A stretch of DNA of 64,000 bases from Patagioenas fasciata (GCF_037038585.1 NC_092541.1:133445-197444); one strand, 5' to 3'; positions 35,607 to 45,442 are shown, counted from the first letter of the stretch. Numbers and translations: made by a program. The notes: generated by a model from the sequence alone, not told the origin.

Positions 35607-36935
35607 GTAAGTGTCTAGCGCCTTTCTGGAGAGGTTCTGAGCTCAGCTCCATCATAGGGTCTCAGCTTTTGAGCAGTTCAGGTACCTTAGGCTTGAGAGT
35701 GCATAGTATCTCTCTTAGCATGCTGGACCTGCTGGTTCAGCTGATGGTAGGGTTGCTGACCCTCTTTTTTACTCTGACTTTGGCTCTGCTGAGGCTCCTG
35801 GATTGCTGTTGGCTATGCAGAGGGCCAGTCAGATGCAATTACATGTTCACTGTCAGCTCAGGAACTGTTGCTAAATGTTCCTGTTCTCGGTAGTCCCCTC
35901 GCTTTGATCCACTGGGGTCTGGGCTCAAGGATCTGGGTCCTGGGTTTGAGCATCCCAGTCTGGCACAGGTTTGAATGTGCTCCCCAACTGGTGGGTCAGG
36001 CCTGGCTGTTGACAGTGACACGTGGGATTTCCTTGCTACCGTGGTAATAGTTGCTCACCCATTCCATCCTTATTCAGCTTGACAAGAATTCTGGGATTTG
36101 GCTGTGGCAGGTCACTGGTGCTGGGGTTCCCACATGTGTTCACACTAACAGCTGCAGGGATCAAGGGAGATGGAGAACATGGTACATGGCAGGTGACTCC
36201 GTTAGGAAAACCGGCTAATCCACTGAGGATTCATGTGACGGTGCTGGCAGTGCTACTGTCACAGCTTTGGGGAAAGTTTTTGGATAGACCAGAGGCGAGC
36301 ACCCAGGATTCACCCAGGTTTAAATAGATAAGTGTGGAGCTTATTTTTGTCATAGAAAATCTGTTCCAGTCAGAAGTGTGATTCAGATGGAAGCTGTTAG
36401 GCTCTTAGTGCAGCTGTCATAACCCGAGATGAACTCTTGTCTGACTGCTTCATGTTCCTCCTCTGTCACAGTGTCACCTGTGGTGAGTCCAGACTCCTGC
36501 AGGGACACAGGGGGGCTGCTTCCAAACAGAGTGGTTCTTCCCTCTTTCCTGGTGGTTTCCCTGCTTTTTTTATGTTGGCATTATGGAAGTGGATTATATG
36601 GGAGACTTCCCTGGGTCATCTCCTGATCCTCCTGGCTGTGCAGAAGCTGCTGGCTGGAGCTCAGCAGTGGTTGCTCACCTTGGTCCAGTGCCTTGCAGGA
36701 CCAGCGCAGCCCTTGCCCGTGTTTGTACCTTCCAAGCTGAGGATTTTTTATTGGAAAGAGGAATTTCCAGCAAGCAGTAGATGCACTCCATTCTGATGGA
36801 AATTGCTGTTGGTTCCGGAGCCTCCATAGGTCATAGGAGGCCATTTCATATGAGGCCACATCCTTTTTCTGTCAGTGACTTAACATGACAAAACCTAAAA
36901 CCTTTTCTCACATTGTTCTCATCTTCATGTTACAG
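35607..36935 (+). other. KANSL1 intron 10 (no gene found)
   Basis: This is a 1.33-kb intron. It ends in a tandem CAGCAG acceptor (36933-36938), and no other element is recognised. Confidence 0.85.
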
Positions 36936-37054
36936 CAGCCCAGGAGGAGGAGAGGCGAAAGTTCATTCGATATTAACAACATCGTCATCCCGATGTCTGT
37001 TGCTGCAACAACTCGTGTGGAGAAACTGCAGTACAAGGAGATCCTCACACCCAG
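36936..37054 (+). CDS. KANSL1: KANSL1 exon 11, start of PEHE region
   Basis: Thirty-nine codons plus two bases start [19 protein letters not shown] and end LQYKEILTP. This is nearly identical to human and opens the PEHE region, through which KANSL1 and its paralogue MSL1 bind the acetyltransferase domain of KAT8/MOF. Two AGs in tandem (CAGCAG) offer acceptors three bases apart, so the first Gln may be present or absent. The donor is GTACGC. Confidence 0.96.
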
Positions 37055-37987
37055 GTACGCGCCTGATCCCTGGGTCTCACGAGATTGTCACGTCCCAGGC
37101 TTTTGCTGTGTAAATGTACTTCATGCGATCTAAAGTCATCCCGTTGTCCTCTGTCCTGCTGCAAAGCTGCTGGGTATGTTGAGCCGAAGGTCCTGGAGGT
37201 TTCCCAGCTCTGCCCGTCTCCAGGCTGGGTGGTGGGTGCCTGGGCTGGGAGCAGCGGTAGGGGTCACAAGCTTTCTCTGCCCGAGTGGAGTGCAAGGAGA
37301 TGAGCTGTCGGCGCACGTTTGGATGTTCTTGGATTAACACCGTGAATGAGATCGGTTGCTGGTTTTCACACCTGAGTGCCTGGTGGGAGCGTGCCAGCTT
37401 GCTGCAGCACTGTGCCAGCTTCTTCATCCAAACAGTTTCCAGTCCTTCTCTTCCCTCCCGGTTTTCCAGGTCTCTTTCCCACTTACCTCTTTCTTCCTTC
37501 TGGTCCAACATACTCTTCCCGGGCCCTGCTCAGCCTGGGGCAGGGAAGGAGCCTGTTGCTGAGCCAGAGGACGAGGAGGAAATGCTGCAGCGTTGCTCTG
37601 CAGGCTCCAGCTGCGCTGCCAGGCCAGCGCCAGGAGCTGGGCGGGGGGCAGAAAGGCAGGTCCACTGCTACCTTCGGTCTCCATTCCTGACCTTCCCAAC
37701 ATGGAAGGACATCTGCCTGACCCCCCGCATTACGCTCAACAGATGTGAACCCCCTGCAAAACAGCTCAGACTGCCCAAAACGGAGCAGGCTGACAGCAGA
37801 ACAGGAGAAACCGTTGTCTGATAGGACAGGAGGGATTTTGGTAGACAAGTATGGTCACTCGGCTTTAAAACTGAGCCTAAGGGTGTTGCTCATTGTGGCA
37901 GGCTTGTATTTTCCCCTTCCCGAAAGACAGCCTTAGTGCGTGTGGGGCTGGGCTGTGACTGACCCCCGCCGGTGTTGTGTGTTGCAG
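37055..37987 (+). other. KANSL1 intron 11 (no gene found)
   Basis: This is a 933-bp intron. A 178-codon open frame crosses it (37285-37821), but it lacks any recognisable domain and is judged fortuitous. Confidence 0.85.
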
Positions 37988-38045
37988 CTGGCGTGAAGTG
38001 GATATCAGCGCTCTGAAAGCAAACCCTGATGAAGACAGTGAGGAG
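37988..38045 (+). CDS. KANSL1: KANSL1 exon 12, PEHE region
   Basis: One base plus 19 codons encode WREVDISALKANPDEDSEE, equivalent to human WREVDLQSLKGSPDEENEE. With the split codon it gives SWREVD, a hallmark of the PEHE family. It is the smallest coding exon of the gene here (58 bp). The acceptor is GTTGCAG and the donor GTAAGA. Confidence 0.95.
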
Positions 38046-38659
38046 GTAAGAGCTCTGTTCCTGGATTAGCGTGGGATGGGGTTGAGAGCAGCTGAACAGT
38101 GTCCATGCAAGATGCCAGAAGGAAGTGGGCACAGGTTCCTCAGCAGGGAGGTGTGGAGTCTCTTCCTTTTTCACAACAAAATGGCACAATTGGCCTTGCA
38201 GAAACCAGCCTGGTGTTGGTTCCTTCTCAGGAAAGGTGTGATAAGGCAGAAGTTAGATTAACTGGCTGGGTACTGTTGAATCTGAGGTCCCATTGCTGTC
38301 CAGAGACCTCTGTGGGCAGCAGTCTTTTTATGGAACAGTCCAATCAAGAAATGGTGACCAGTCATGCCACCACAGTTATTTTAGCTGAACTGATAGTGGT
38401 AGTGTTTCCTCAGACCTCTGCGTGAGCACTTCCGTTCTGGGCTACGTGGCATTCCTTTGGTTTTTAGTTCTTAATCTCTTCCTAAGCAGTGAAGACTCAG
38501 TTTAACAAGGTGCTCTTGCACTCACTGATAACGTCTACCTACCTCCAGACATAAACATTTCTTTAAATTCATGCTGTAGCTAATGCTGGAAAAACTACAT
38601 GTAGGTGCGTGTTTAGTAGAATAAAGCTCTGACCGAGCCCTATACCCTTCCCTTTCCAG
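38046..38659 (+). other. KANSL1 intron 12
   Basis: A 614-bp intron with donor GTAAGA and acceptor CCTTTCCAG. Nothing further is recognised. Confidence 0.88.
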
Positions 38660-38772
38660 ATCGAGGACTTGTCTGATTCGGCCTTCACTGCTCGGCACAG
38701 CAAGTGCGAAGAGATGGAGCGAGCGCGGTGGCTCTGGAGCACGAGCGTGCCCCCGCAGCGGCGGGGCAGCAG
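38660..38772 (+). CDS. KANSL1: KANSL1 exon 13, PEHE region
   Basis: Thirty-seven codons plus two bases encode [20 protein letters not shown] then [17 protein letters not shown]. This is nearly the human sequence. The acidic-to-basic helix ending RARWLW is the core of the KAT8-binding PEHE segment. The donor is GTACGG. Confidence 0.96.
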
Positions 38773-39699
38773 GTACGGCGCGGCCGGGGCTGCACCAGCG
38801 GCGTCGGGTGTCGAGGGGCGCGCTGGGTTCCTCTTGACCAAAACGTTATTGCCATCAGTGGGATGCTCGTGGAAGCTGACGTTACACGTCATTCTCTTTG
38901 TGACCTGCTCCAGCAGATCTGCTGAGCCTCCTGTGGTCTTCCTGCCTTGTTTGTGTAACCGATTGGTTTAGTTTCCTCTAGCAGCTTTTAAATTGCATCG
39001 TGATTCAGCACATGGATTCTGTCTAGCTTGCTGCAGGTGTAGGTGCTCTATTAGTCTAATTTGGGCTGGGTTTGTGTGTTCTGGTGAACATTTTGGCCAA
39101 GGTGGATTTTGGAATCTGGTCCTTGATTGCCACTTGCTGTTGCAGTTCATCTTAAAGAGCTGCACACAGATGTGGGGGCTCCAGTCAGGTTTCTCTGCAG
39201 GCTGTGGGTCTTTTATCTGGGAATCTGTGTAGGAGCTCACACTCTTTGTAATTCCTGATTCAAATTTTCTGAAGCCCAGGGGTTTTACAGGGCTCGTCCT
39301 ATGCCCAACCGTTAAACTTGCTGCATTTGCAGCATTACTGATTGGCTGTGCTCGGTTCTTGAACTGCCTGGTGTCACATCTTGTGGATTGTGGAAGCGCT
39401 TGGAGAAACTGATTTTGAAGTGTCTGATTTCATAGTATGGCTTCTCATTGTGGTGTTTATGCAGCATTTGCAGCATGTGGGATGTATGGGACGCGTAACC
39501 TTTGGAGAGCAGCGCCAGTGTTGCAAAGCTGCTTTGAGACAGTGGAGATGGGACAAAGATGGGACTGGATGAGTTGGACCTCGGGGCTGCGGCTCCCCGT
39601 CGTACGGCTGCTCCCGGGGGCTGGTGGTGCTCTGGGCCCTGTGCCGGTGAGAGCGCAGCTGGCACTGGGAGCAGGGCTCTCAGGTGTGTTCTGTCTCAG
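38773..39699 (+). other. KANSL1 intron 13 (no gene found)
   Basis: A 927-bp intron with donor GTACGG and acceptor CTGTCTCAG. No gene or repeat is recognised. Confidence 0.85.
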
Positions 39700-39940
39700 G
39701 TCTTACAGATCAACAGACGGACGGACGACGCCCCAGCTGGGGAACCCCTTGACTCCCCAGCCAGCGTCCCCTGACAACTGCCACTCCCATTCGGAGCTGC
39801 CCCACACCCACTCGCCGCGCAGCCCCATCAGCCCCGAACTGCTCTCTGCCCCTTTCACCCCCCTGTCCCGTGACTCCATGCGGCTCCTGTCCAGCGAGGA
39901 TACCCGTTGCTCCACGCCCGAGGCCGGTCTTGATGAGCAG
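39700..39940 (+). CDS. KANSL1: KANSL1 exon 14
   Basis: One base plus 80 codons encode [31 protein letters not shown] and [17 protein letters not shown]. Human has the same blocks with small changes. The segment is rich in SP and TP pairs, typical of proline-directed kinase sites in a disordered tail. The stretch between the blocks is shorter and His-rich here. The donor GTGGGT is non-optimal but acceptable. Confidence 0.95.
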
Positions 39941-40400
39941 GTGGGTGCTGGCTCCGGTCGTGGCCGTTTGGTCTGGTTTTGCTCCTGGAGGCTGGCAGGA
40001 GGGTCCGAGTGCTGCCTGTCACTGTCACCGCAGTGAGTGCTGCAGATGGGTGTAAAGGTAAATCTGATGCTCAAACTTTTATCCTCACTGTGGGGAGACA
40101 GCTTGGAAACCTGCTTGTGGGAAATTCCTTCCAAACACTCGACCAGATGGAATGTAGAGTGTGGTGTTTCGGCATGGGCACCAGGATGCTTTTCCAGCTG
40201 TCGGTTCAGTTTGAAGGCTGCCGTGTCCTCACCATTTGTGCCCAAGCTTTCCTCACGTGTTAAGAAGGCTTGGCTGAGTCCGTGGCTGGCGTGGCGCTGT
40301 GGAGCCGCCTGCTCCGACCGCTGCTGCAGTCGTGTGCAGAGGGGGAGCAAGAAGAGCTTTTCCACAGCATTTTCCATAGCCTTGTGTCTCTTCTCTTTAG
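39941..40400 (+). other. KANSL1 intron 14
   Basis: A 460-bp intron. Donor is GTGGGT and acceptor TTCTCTTTAG. Nothing else is seen. Confidence 0.88.
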
Positions 40401-40685
40401 GCTGTGCAGCCTTGGGAGCGACGCACTTTCCCGCTCTCATACGATCCCAGGACAGAGTGCGAGGACCAATCTGACCCCCAGGACCGGTTGTCGCGCTGCA
40501 CCCGGCGCACGTCAGGCAGTAAATCCTCCCGGGAGACTGACAGCACTTCTGCTCTGCCCAGCCTGGCCAGCCTCAAGAGCCGAGCCGCCCCAGCGCCACC
40601 CTCCGCCGCCTCCTCCGCCGCCTCCTCCGCCGCCTCCTCCGCCGCCTCCTCCTCCTCCGCAGTTCAGCGGCCAGCGCACAGATAG
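40401..40685 (+). CDS. KANSL1: KANSL1 exon 15, C-terminus with Ala/Ser repeat
   Basis: Ninety-four codons and a TAG stop encode [33 protein letters not shown] and the C-terminal QRPAHR. Human has [25 protein letters not shown] and QRPTHR at the same places. Between these lies an Ala/Ser tract ([12 protein letters not shown] type, codons at 40602-40661) where human has only a short AAATA-like stretch. The tract comes from a 12-bp DNA repeat. In other frames the repeat gives long Pro or Gly runs, which are not coding. Confidence 0.97.
   Translation, partial: AVQPWERRTFPLSYDPRTECEDQSDPQDRLSRCTRRTSGSKSSRETDSTSALPSLASLKSRAAPAPPSAASSAASSAASSAASSSSAVQRPAHR
40602..40661 (+). repeat. 12-bp GCC/TCC coding repeat (Ala-Ala-Ser-Ser)
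   Basis: The unit GCCGCCTCCTCC occurs four times in a row, followed by extra TCC triplets. It lies within the last KANSL1 coding exon and encodes alternating Ala and Ser pairs. Repeats of this kind change length by replication slippage. The reverse strand is a purine-rich G tract. Confidence 0.95.
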
Positions 40686-42044
40686 AGACACATGGGAAGA
40701 CATGAGCAAAATCAACACACAGAACTAACTCTTGGCATTAAAGCTTCCAAAATCTGCGTTTGATATTCAAACATCCTGCCGGGAATTTTCACAGTTTTTA
40801 GTGAATTTAAGGAGTTTAGAAACTGTTTTTTGTTTTCTTTTTTTTTGTTTGTTTGTTTTCTTTTTTTTTTTTTCCTTTTCTCCATGTTTCTTGTCACACA
40901 TGAGAGCCCCAGAGTCCTCCCAATGGAGTGAAGGCTCGGGAGGGGAGCAGCCCACCAGACACCCCCTCCCTCTTTCCTCCCCTACCCTCTTAGATGTATA
41001 AACCTAGAGCACAGGATTTAGCTGGCTAGCAGACTTCGGGGATAGTTTTTCTCAAGGAAAGGGTGTCGTCTTTCTCTTAACCCGCTCCCCCCACCCCCCT
41101 CCCTGGAAGGTTTTAGTGGAGTGAAATTAGCGATGAAAAGTGATGTCTTGGGACTGCAGCCCTCATTTGCTGTCTGTCTGTCCTCACCTGCCCTTCCACC
41201 CTCCAGCATTTTTCCTCCCCTGGCTTGTAGTTCCAGGTGTCTGAGGGGGACTCTGCCCCCAGGGCCACCTGCCACCTCCTCCTGCCATCGCTCCTGGTTT
41301 GGGAGCAGCTGTTGGCTGAGGTCTGGCTGGCACAGGGGGGAGGAAGGACCCTTTTAGCCGCTCAGCCCCACACGGGAGGAGTGAGATTTCGGAAGCAGCC
41401 TTGCTCACAGCTTGCGTGTTCCTGCTGGTGGAAGGCAGGGAGGGGGAGTCCCCAGCCCGGTGTGGTCGGCGCTTCACACAGAAGCAGAAGTCACGAGGCC
41501 CTTCGGGGACGTGGCTCTTGGCCAAAGCCAGCGAACACAGGCCTGTGGGCAACATTTGAGCTCTGCCCTTAAGTCCCCTGTACGGTTGGGAGGTTTGGGT
41601 GAGGGCACGACCATGGGAACGGGGCTGCTCCGGGTGGCAGGGCTGAGGCGCTGGGGTGGCCCCGGCAGCTGGGTTTGGTGTCAGAAAAGGGGAAATGAGA
41701 GAAGGAAGGGGGTGGGGGGGGAGTGGGCTGAGGTGCTGGGGAGGATCGGGATCTGTCACCACTGCTTCGCTCCACTTCCACACGTGGTCCTAGAACGGGG
41801 TCGAGTCTGTTGGATTTCCCAGTTGTGGATCTGATGTGCCGCCTACTGACCTGTATTTTATTTTGACTTGGAGTTCGCTGTTCCACCCCCTCCCCGGCCC
41901 CGGCCCCCCCACACCGCAGAGACTCCTGGAATCCCGCACACTGGTCCCATCCGTAACGCCTCCTGATCCCCGGTGTGGCTCTTGGTCCCTGTCGCTAGCA
42001 TTGTGCCTGTCTTACGTATAATCACATCACCAAAAAAAGGAAAA

Positions 42045-42050
42045 ATAAAA
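42045..42050 (+). terminator. KANSL1: Possible proximal KANSL1 poly(A) signal
   Basis: A canonical AATAAA in an A-rich context, followed about 10 bases later by a T-run that could serve as the downstream element. Use of this site would give a 3'UTR of about 1.4 kb. Confidence 0.45.
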
Positions 42051-42321
42051 AGGACTTTTTTTTTTTCCATTTTGTAATCGTAAAGAAATAGTAGCTAAAC
42101 TGCTTAATGGTTGGGGTTTTCACAATTTTCAACGTTATCTAGTGGTTTTGGTTCTGTTCTAGTTTAAAGGATTTGTCATCGTTTCTTTGAAGAAAACCAA
42201 CAATGCTACCATATCCGTCTGCATAAGTGCTTTTCTATTTATAAGGTTGAAAATTCTGAATAACCCTTTTAGCATTATAAAAAAAAAAAAACACACACAA
42301 AAAAAACCCCACCTCGTATTT

Positions 42322-42329
42322 TGTAAATA
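42322..42329 (+). promoter_or_regulatory. Pumilio-binding motif in KANSL1 3'UTR
   Basis: TGTAAATA fits the UGUANAUA recognition element of Pumilio proteins, in an AU-rich context near the 3' end of the UTR. An 8-mer can occur by chance. Confidence 0.4.
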
Positions 42330-42461
42330 TTTTCTTTTCCTGCTTTGAGCTGTGTAATGTCCTTGTTATATAGAAATGCTTTTCTTCCGAGAAGCTGATC
42401 TTTGTTAATGTCTTGATTCTGTTGGCAAAGCACAAATGTGCTTATAAAAAAAAAAAAAAAA

Positions 42462-42480
42462 ATTAAAAAAAAAAATTAAA
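42462..42480 (+). terminator. KANSL1: Distal KANSL1 poly(A) signals (two ATTAAA)
   Basis: ATTAAA occurs at 42462-42467 and 42475-42480 inside an A-rich tract. Cleavage usually follows 10-30 bases after the hexamer, which would place the mRNA end inside the first unit of the minisatellite. The A-rich stretch itself complicates mapping of cDNA ends. Confidence 0.55.
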
Positions 42481-43154
42481 CCAGAGCAGGCTCAGTGTTT
42501 GTGGAGGGGAGGATCCAGAGCGGGCTCAGTGTTTGTGGAGGGGAGGATCCAGAGCGGGCTCAGTGTTTGTGGAGGGGAGGAGCCAGAGCGGGCTCAGTGT
42601 TTGTGGAGGGGAGGATCCAGAGCGGGCTCAGTGTTTGTGGAGGGGAGGAGCCAGAGCGGGCTCAGTGTTTGTGGAGGGGAGGAACCAGAGCGGGCTCAGT
42701 GTTTGTGGAGGGGAGGATCCAGAGCGGGCTCAGTGTTTGTGGAGGGGAGGAGCCAGAGCGGGCTCAGTGTTTGTGGAGGGGAGGATCCAGAGCGCGCTCA
42801 GTGTTTGTGGAGGGGAGGATCCAGAGCGGGCTCAGTGTTTGTGGAGGGGAGGATCCAGAGCGGGCTCAGTGTTTGTGGAGGGGAGGATCCAGAGCGGGCT
42901 CAGTGTTTGTGGAGGGGAGGAACCAGAGCGGGCTCAGTGTTTGTGGAGGGGAGGAACCAGAGCGGGCTCAGTGTTTGTGGAGGGGAGGAGCCAGAGCGGG
43001 CTCAGTGTTTGTGGAGGGGAGGATCCAGAGCGGGCTCAGTGTTTGTGGAGGGGAGGAGCCAGAGCGGGCTCAGTGTTTGTGGAGGGGAGGATCCAGAGCG
43101 GGCTCAGTGTTTGTGGAGGGGAGGATCCAGAGCGGGCTCAGTGTTTGTGAGGGG
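42481..43154. repeat. 34-bp minisatellite between KANSL1 and MAPT, 20 copies
   Basis: The core CTCAGTGTTTGTGG recurs every 34 bp from 42491 to 43137 with no length change. Each unit continues AGGGGAGGA, one variable base (T, G or A), then CCAGAGCGGG. The variable bases in order are T T G T G A T G T T T T A A G T G T T. The array fills most of the space between the ends of two convergent genes. It is strongly G-rich on +. All three + frames are open because 34 is not a multiple of 3 and no frame holds a stop. Confidence 0.98.
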
Positions 43155-43349
43155 GCAGATCCGCCACTCCCGCCCCGCTGTGCTCCGAAGGAGCAGGTGA
43201 AGCTGCAGCCCGCGCTGCGGTGGTGGCGCCTCCCTCCCTCTGTCTTCGCAGCCGCGTGCCCGGCTGGTCCTGAGCTCCGGGTGCTGGAGAAACCCCTCCT
43301 GCCCCAGGTCCACCGCTCCCGTTCCCCTCACCCCGTGCAAGAGACACCG
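43155..43349. other. Intergenic remainder between KANSL1 and MAPT
   Basis: About 195 bp of GC-rich sequence lie between the minisatellite and the predicted MAPT cleavage site. No gene or repeat is seen. It should include the downstream GU-rich element of MAPT polyadenylation on the - strand. Confidence 0.7.
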
Positions 43350-43366
43350 GTTATCGTAGTAATGAC

Positions 43367-43372
43367 TTTATT
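43367..43372 (-). terminator. MAPT: Distal MAPT poly(A) signal
   Basis: AATAAA in the context GGAAATAAAGTCATTACT on the - strand. This block and the upstream AAAAGTGGATTTGG resemble the end of the long human MAPT 3'UTR, which argues that it is the true distal site. Cleavage is expected near 43350. Confidence 0.85.
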
Positions 43373-43514
43373 TCCAAATCCACTTTTACGGTAACAGTGT
43401 AAACCAGTTGTTAAAACGCACGATACACTATGGACATTCACAGACAGAAGCTAAGCTAGAATGGTACACTGAGATCAAACCTTCCCTCTCTGCCCCGGCA
43501 CACGGCAGGATGGG

Positions 43515-43566
43515 GCTGCCAGCACCACGCAGAGTCCGACGCTGCCAGCACCACGCAGAGTCCGAC
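43515..43566. repeat. 26-bp tandem duplication in MAPT 3'UTR
   Basis: Two identical copies of a unit starting GCTGCCAGCACCACGCAGAG, at 43515 and 43541. It is a recent duplication with no evident function. Confidence 0.93.
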
Positions 43567-43589
43567 CCGGGACATCACTTCAGAAGCGA

Positions 43590-43620
<31 letters not shown>

Positions 43621-43644
43621 TTTTGAGTGCAGAAACATTTTATT
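43590..43644 (-). terminator. AATAAA followed by a genomic poly(A) tract in MAPT 3'UTR
   Basis: On the - strand AATAAA (43639-43644) is followed about 14 bases later by some two dozen A residues (43624 down to about 43601), a G, and then more A residues to about 43590. It could be a real alternative cleavage site. The tract would also prime oligo-dT internally, so cDNA ends here need caution. Confidence 0.5.
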
Positions 43645-45442
43645 TTTTTTTAAATCAGTGCTGGTTTTAACCCTTTTCAGACCAAGATGTGTGTGGAGTA
43701 AAGGAAAAACCATGGGTCAGTCTGTTGAGCTGCTCAACAGTAACCTCAGGCCTGGGTCTGAACACAGAGTTGGGGCTGGGGATGTGGCTCAGGCTGCTGG
43801 GAGGGCTCAGCAGGAGCTGTGGTGGATGGAAAGGGCTGGCCCCACCCCCGGCAGCCCCCATGGGAGAGGACAGGTGTCCGGATGGCAGCAGATGGGGCTG
43901 GGGACACTTGCAGTGGGAAGGGGCTGCTCCCTGGAACACCCCCAGCTGAGGCTTTGTGTCCCTCAGGAGCCGCACCGAGGGGCCAGGGCAGGGGCACTGG
44001 GGCCAGGCTGGGACAGGCGAGCTCAGCTCCGGCCATCCTGCAGCCGAAAAGGCTTAAAAGAGGTGACTGGCATTCAGTGGTTTTCCTACTCATTTTTACA
44101 GAGGTCAAAAATACTGCAGTGGCACCTACACCAATACAAAGATGGTCACAGACTGGAGTACAGAGTCCTACAATCATAAAGTCAACTGAAACAGAGCAAA
44201 TGACAAGCTGGACATGGGCGTTTGCTCAACAAGTTGGTGCTGGATCAGCCCTCTCCCCAGCAGTAAAGCAGCTCCTGGGGCTACAGAGATGAAAGTTGGA
44301 CACCCTCCCTTCAAACTGCCACCCCCCAGACATGACCACGCTCCTCTGGCACAGGACAGGCTGCCCTGCAAGTGCACAGAAACCCGGTGGAGCTGGAGTG
44401 GGATGTGCCAAGGCTGCTGCAGCGTCGCAGGCGGCCAAGGGTGGGAGTGGGTCCTGTCCAGGGAGGAACCGCTGCTCTGCCACACCCAACAGCTCCTGAA
44501 ACAGCTGCCATGGCACCCAGTCGCCATCCCAGGGAGGACCCATGCCTGGCCCAGTCAGATCAAGATTTTGGCCAAAGGCAGGGACTGCAGGGCTCTCCCT
44601 GCTGCTGGACCCCCCCCGCCCTCGCCGTTGCTGCCAGCTCTACGCCACCGCTCTGCTGATTCGCCTCGGGCGGACACACACTGAGCTGCACTGATGGCAC
44701 CTCAGCCTCTTTGGCTGCACAAGGGGCAGGTGGGGACGGCCACAGGGGCAGCACAGCCCCGGGCCACGCCCTCACCGTTCCCAGATTGCCACAGCAGGTG
44801 CAAAAGCAGCCAAAAACCCAGTTCTTTTCACCTGTGTGGTGCTGGGGTAGTGTGGGGCTTAGTGCTGCACGGAAGAGACACCGTGACAGGGAACGTGCTG
44901 CAACCCAAACTGGGCGAGCACTCGGGGCTGGGGAGCTGGTGCCAGGGAGCAGCCTCTGGCGTCCGCGGTCAGGCCGGGACCCTGGGGAGCGGCCACCATG
45001 CACCAACTGAAACCTCCCTCGCACCTTCCCCTCACCCTCCCTGCTGTCTCCTACCGCTGCCAACCGCACGAGAACAGCGGAGCCATGGAGCTGCCACTTC
45101 ATCATCTCTTAGCTGACCTTGCAGGAAAAGAACAAGAACAACCCAAAAAATGTTACACGCTGCACCCAAACCCAGTGGCCATCCCAGCCCTGGAGCTGCA
45201 AGTGCCTCTCATGCGACATCCCCAGGCCCTGGGAGGTACCCAGCCCCGGGGAGCCCTGACGCAGCCCCCCAGCTCATGGCCCTCGCCACAGTGCAGGGCA
45301 GCAGTTCTGCACCCACTGTGTGCCCAGCAGACATGTGGTGCCGAATCTGGGCCTGACCTGGAGCTCAGCAAAGCTCGCGCTCCGGCTCCCATCCCGGGCG
45401 CCGGTGGAGCTGCCACAGGGCAGCTCAAAACTACTTACAGCA

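Larger units (their letters stand above)
40686..42480 (+). other. KANSL1: KANSL1 3'UTR
   Basis: About 1.8 kb follow the stop codon. The UTR has T-rich tracts (40830-40875), a GC-rich middle, and an AU-rich last 400 bases. A Pumilio-type site TGTAAATA lies at 42322-42329. An AATAAA at 42045-42050 is a possible proximal polyadenylation signal, and two ATTAAA hexamers at 42462-42467 and 42475-42480 are the likely distal ones. The last part (GTTGGCAAAGCACAAATGTG) resembles the human 3'UTR end as I remember it. The exact cleavage site is not visible. Confidence 0.8.
1..42485 (+). other. KANSL1: KANSL1 gene, 3' part (exons 3-15, introns, 3'UTR)
   Basis: KANSL1 is the scaffold of the nuclear NSL complex, which contains the acetyltransferase KAT8/MOF and WDR5 and acetylates histone H4 at promoters. 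Thirteen exons between 20219 and 40685 match the human protein from its middle to its C-terminus, in order and in phase. All introns are GT-AG. The joined frame is 679 codons after a split first codon. The human protein is 1105 residues, so about 430 residues, encoded by one large exon in mammals, lie upstream of the window. Key visible parts are the WDR5-binding segment (AARTRP), the PEHE region that binds KAT8 (exons 11-13), and the conserved C-terminus ending QRPAHR. Exon numbers follow the human gene. The gene converges on MAPT as in mammals. Identity is from remembered human sequence, not from a search. Confidence 0.97.

Noticed and set aside
37285-37821. A 178-codon open frame in KANSL1 intron 11
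   Set aside because: It lies fully within an intron with good splice sites, has no known domain, and shows low-complexity composition.
40270-40728. A frame with a run of some 20 prolines across the KANSL1 stop
   Set aside because: This is the wrong frame of the last KANSL1 exon. The frame that matches human KANSL1 gives Ala/Ser.
41184-41783. A 199-codon minus-strand open frame in the KANSL1 3'UTR
   Set aside because: GC-rich antisense sequence of a known UTR, with Pro-rich low-complexity translation and no domain.
42481-43154. Regular spacing that might suggest a CRISPR array
   Set aside because: The units are contiguous with no unique spacers, and the sequence is a vertebrate nuclear locus. 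It is a minisatellite.
44560-45105. Several overlapping open frames of 100-220 codons around 43650-45830
   Set aside because: The region is MAPT 3'UTR. The frames occur on both strands, lack domains and follow from high GC content.
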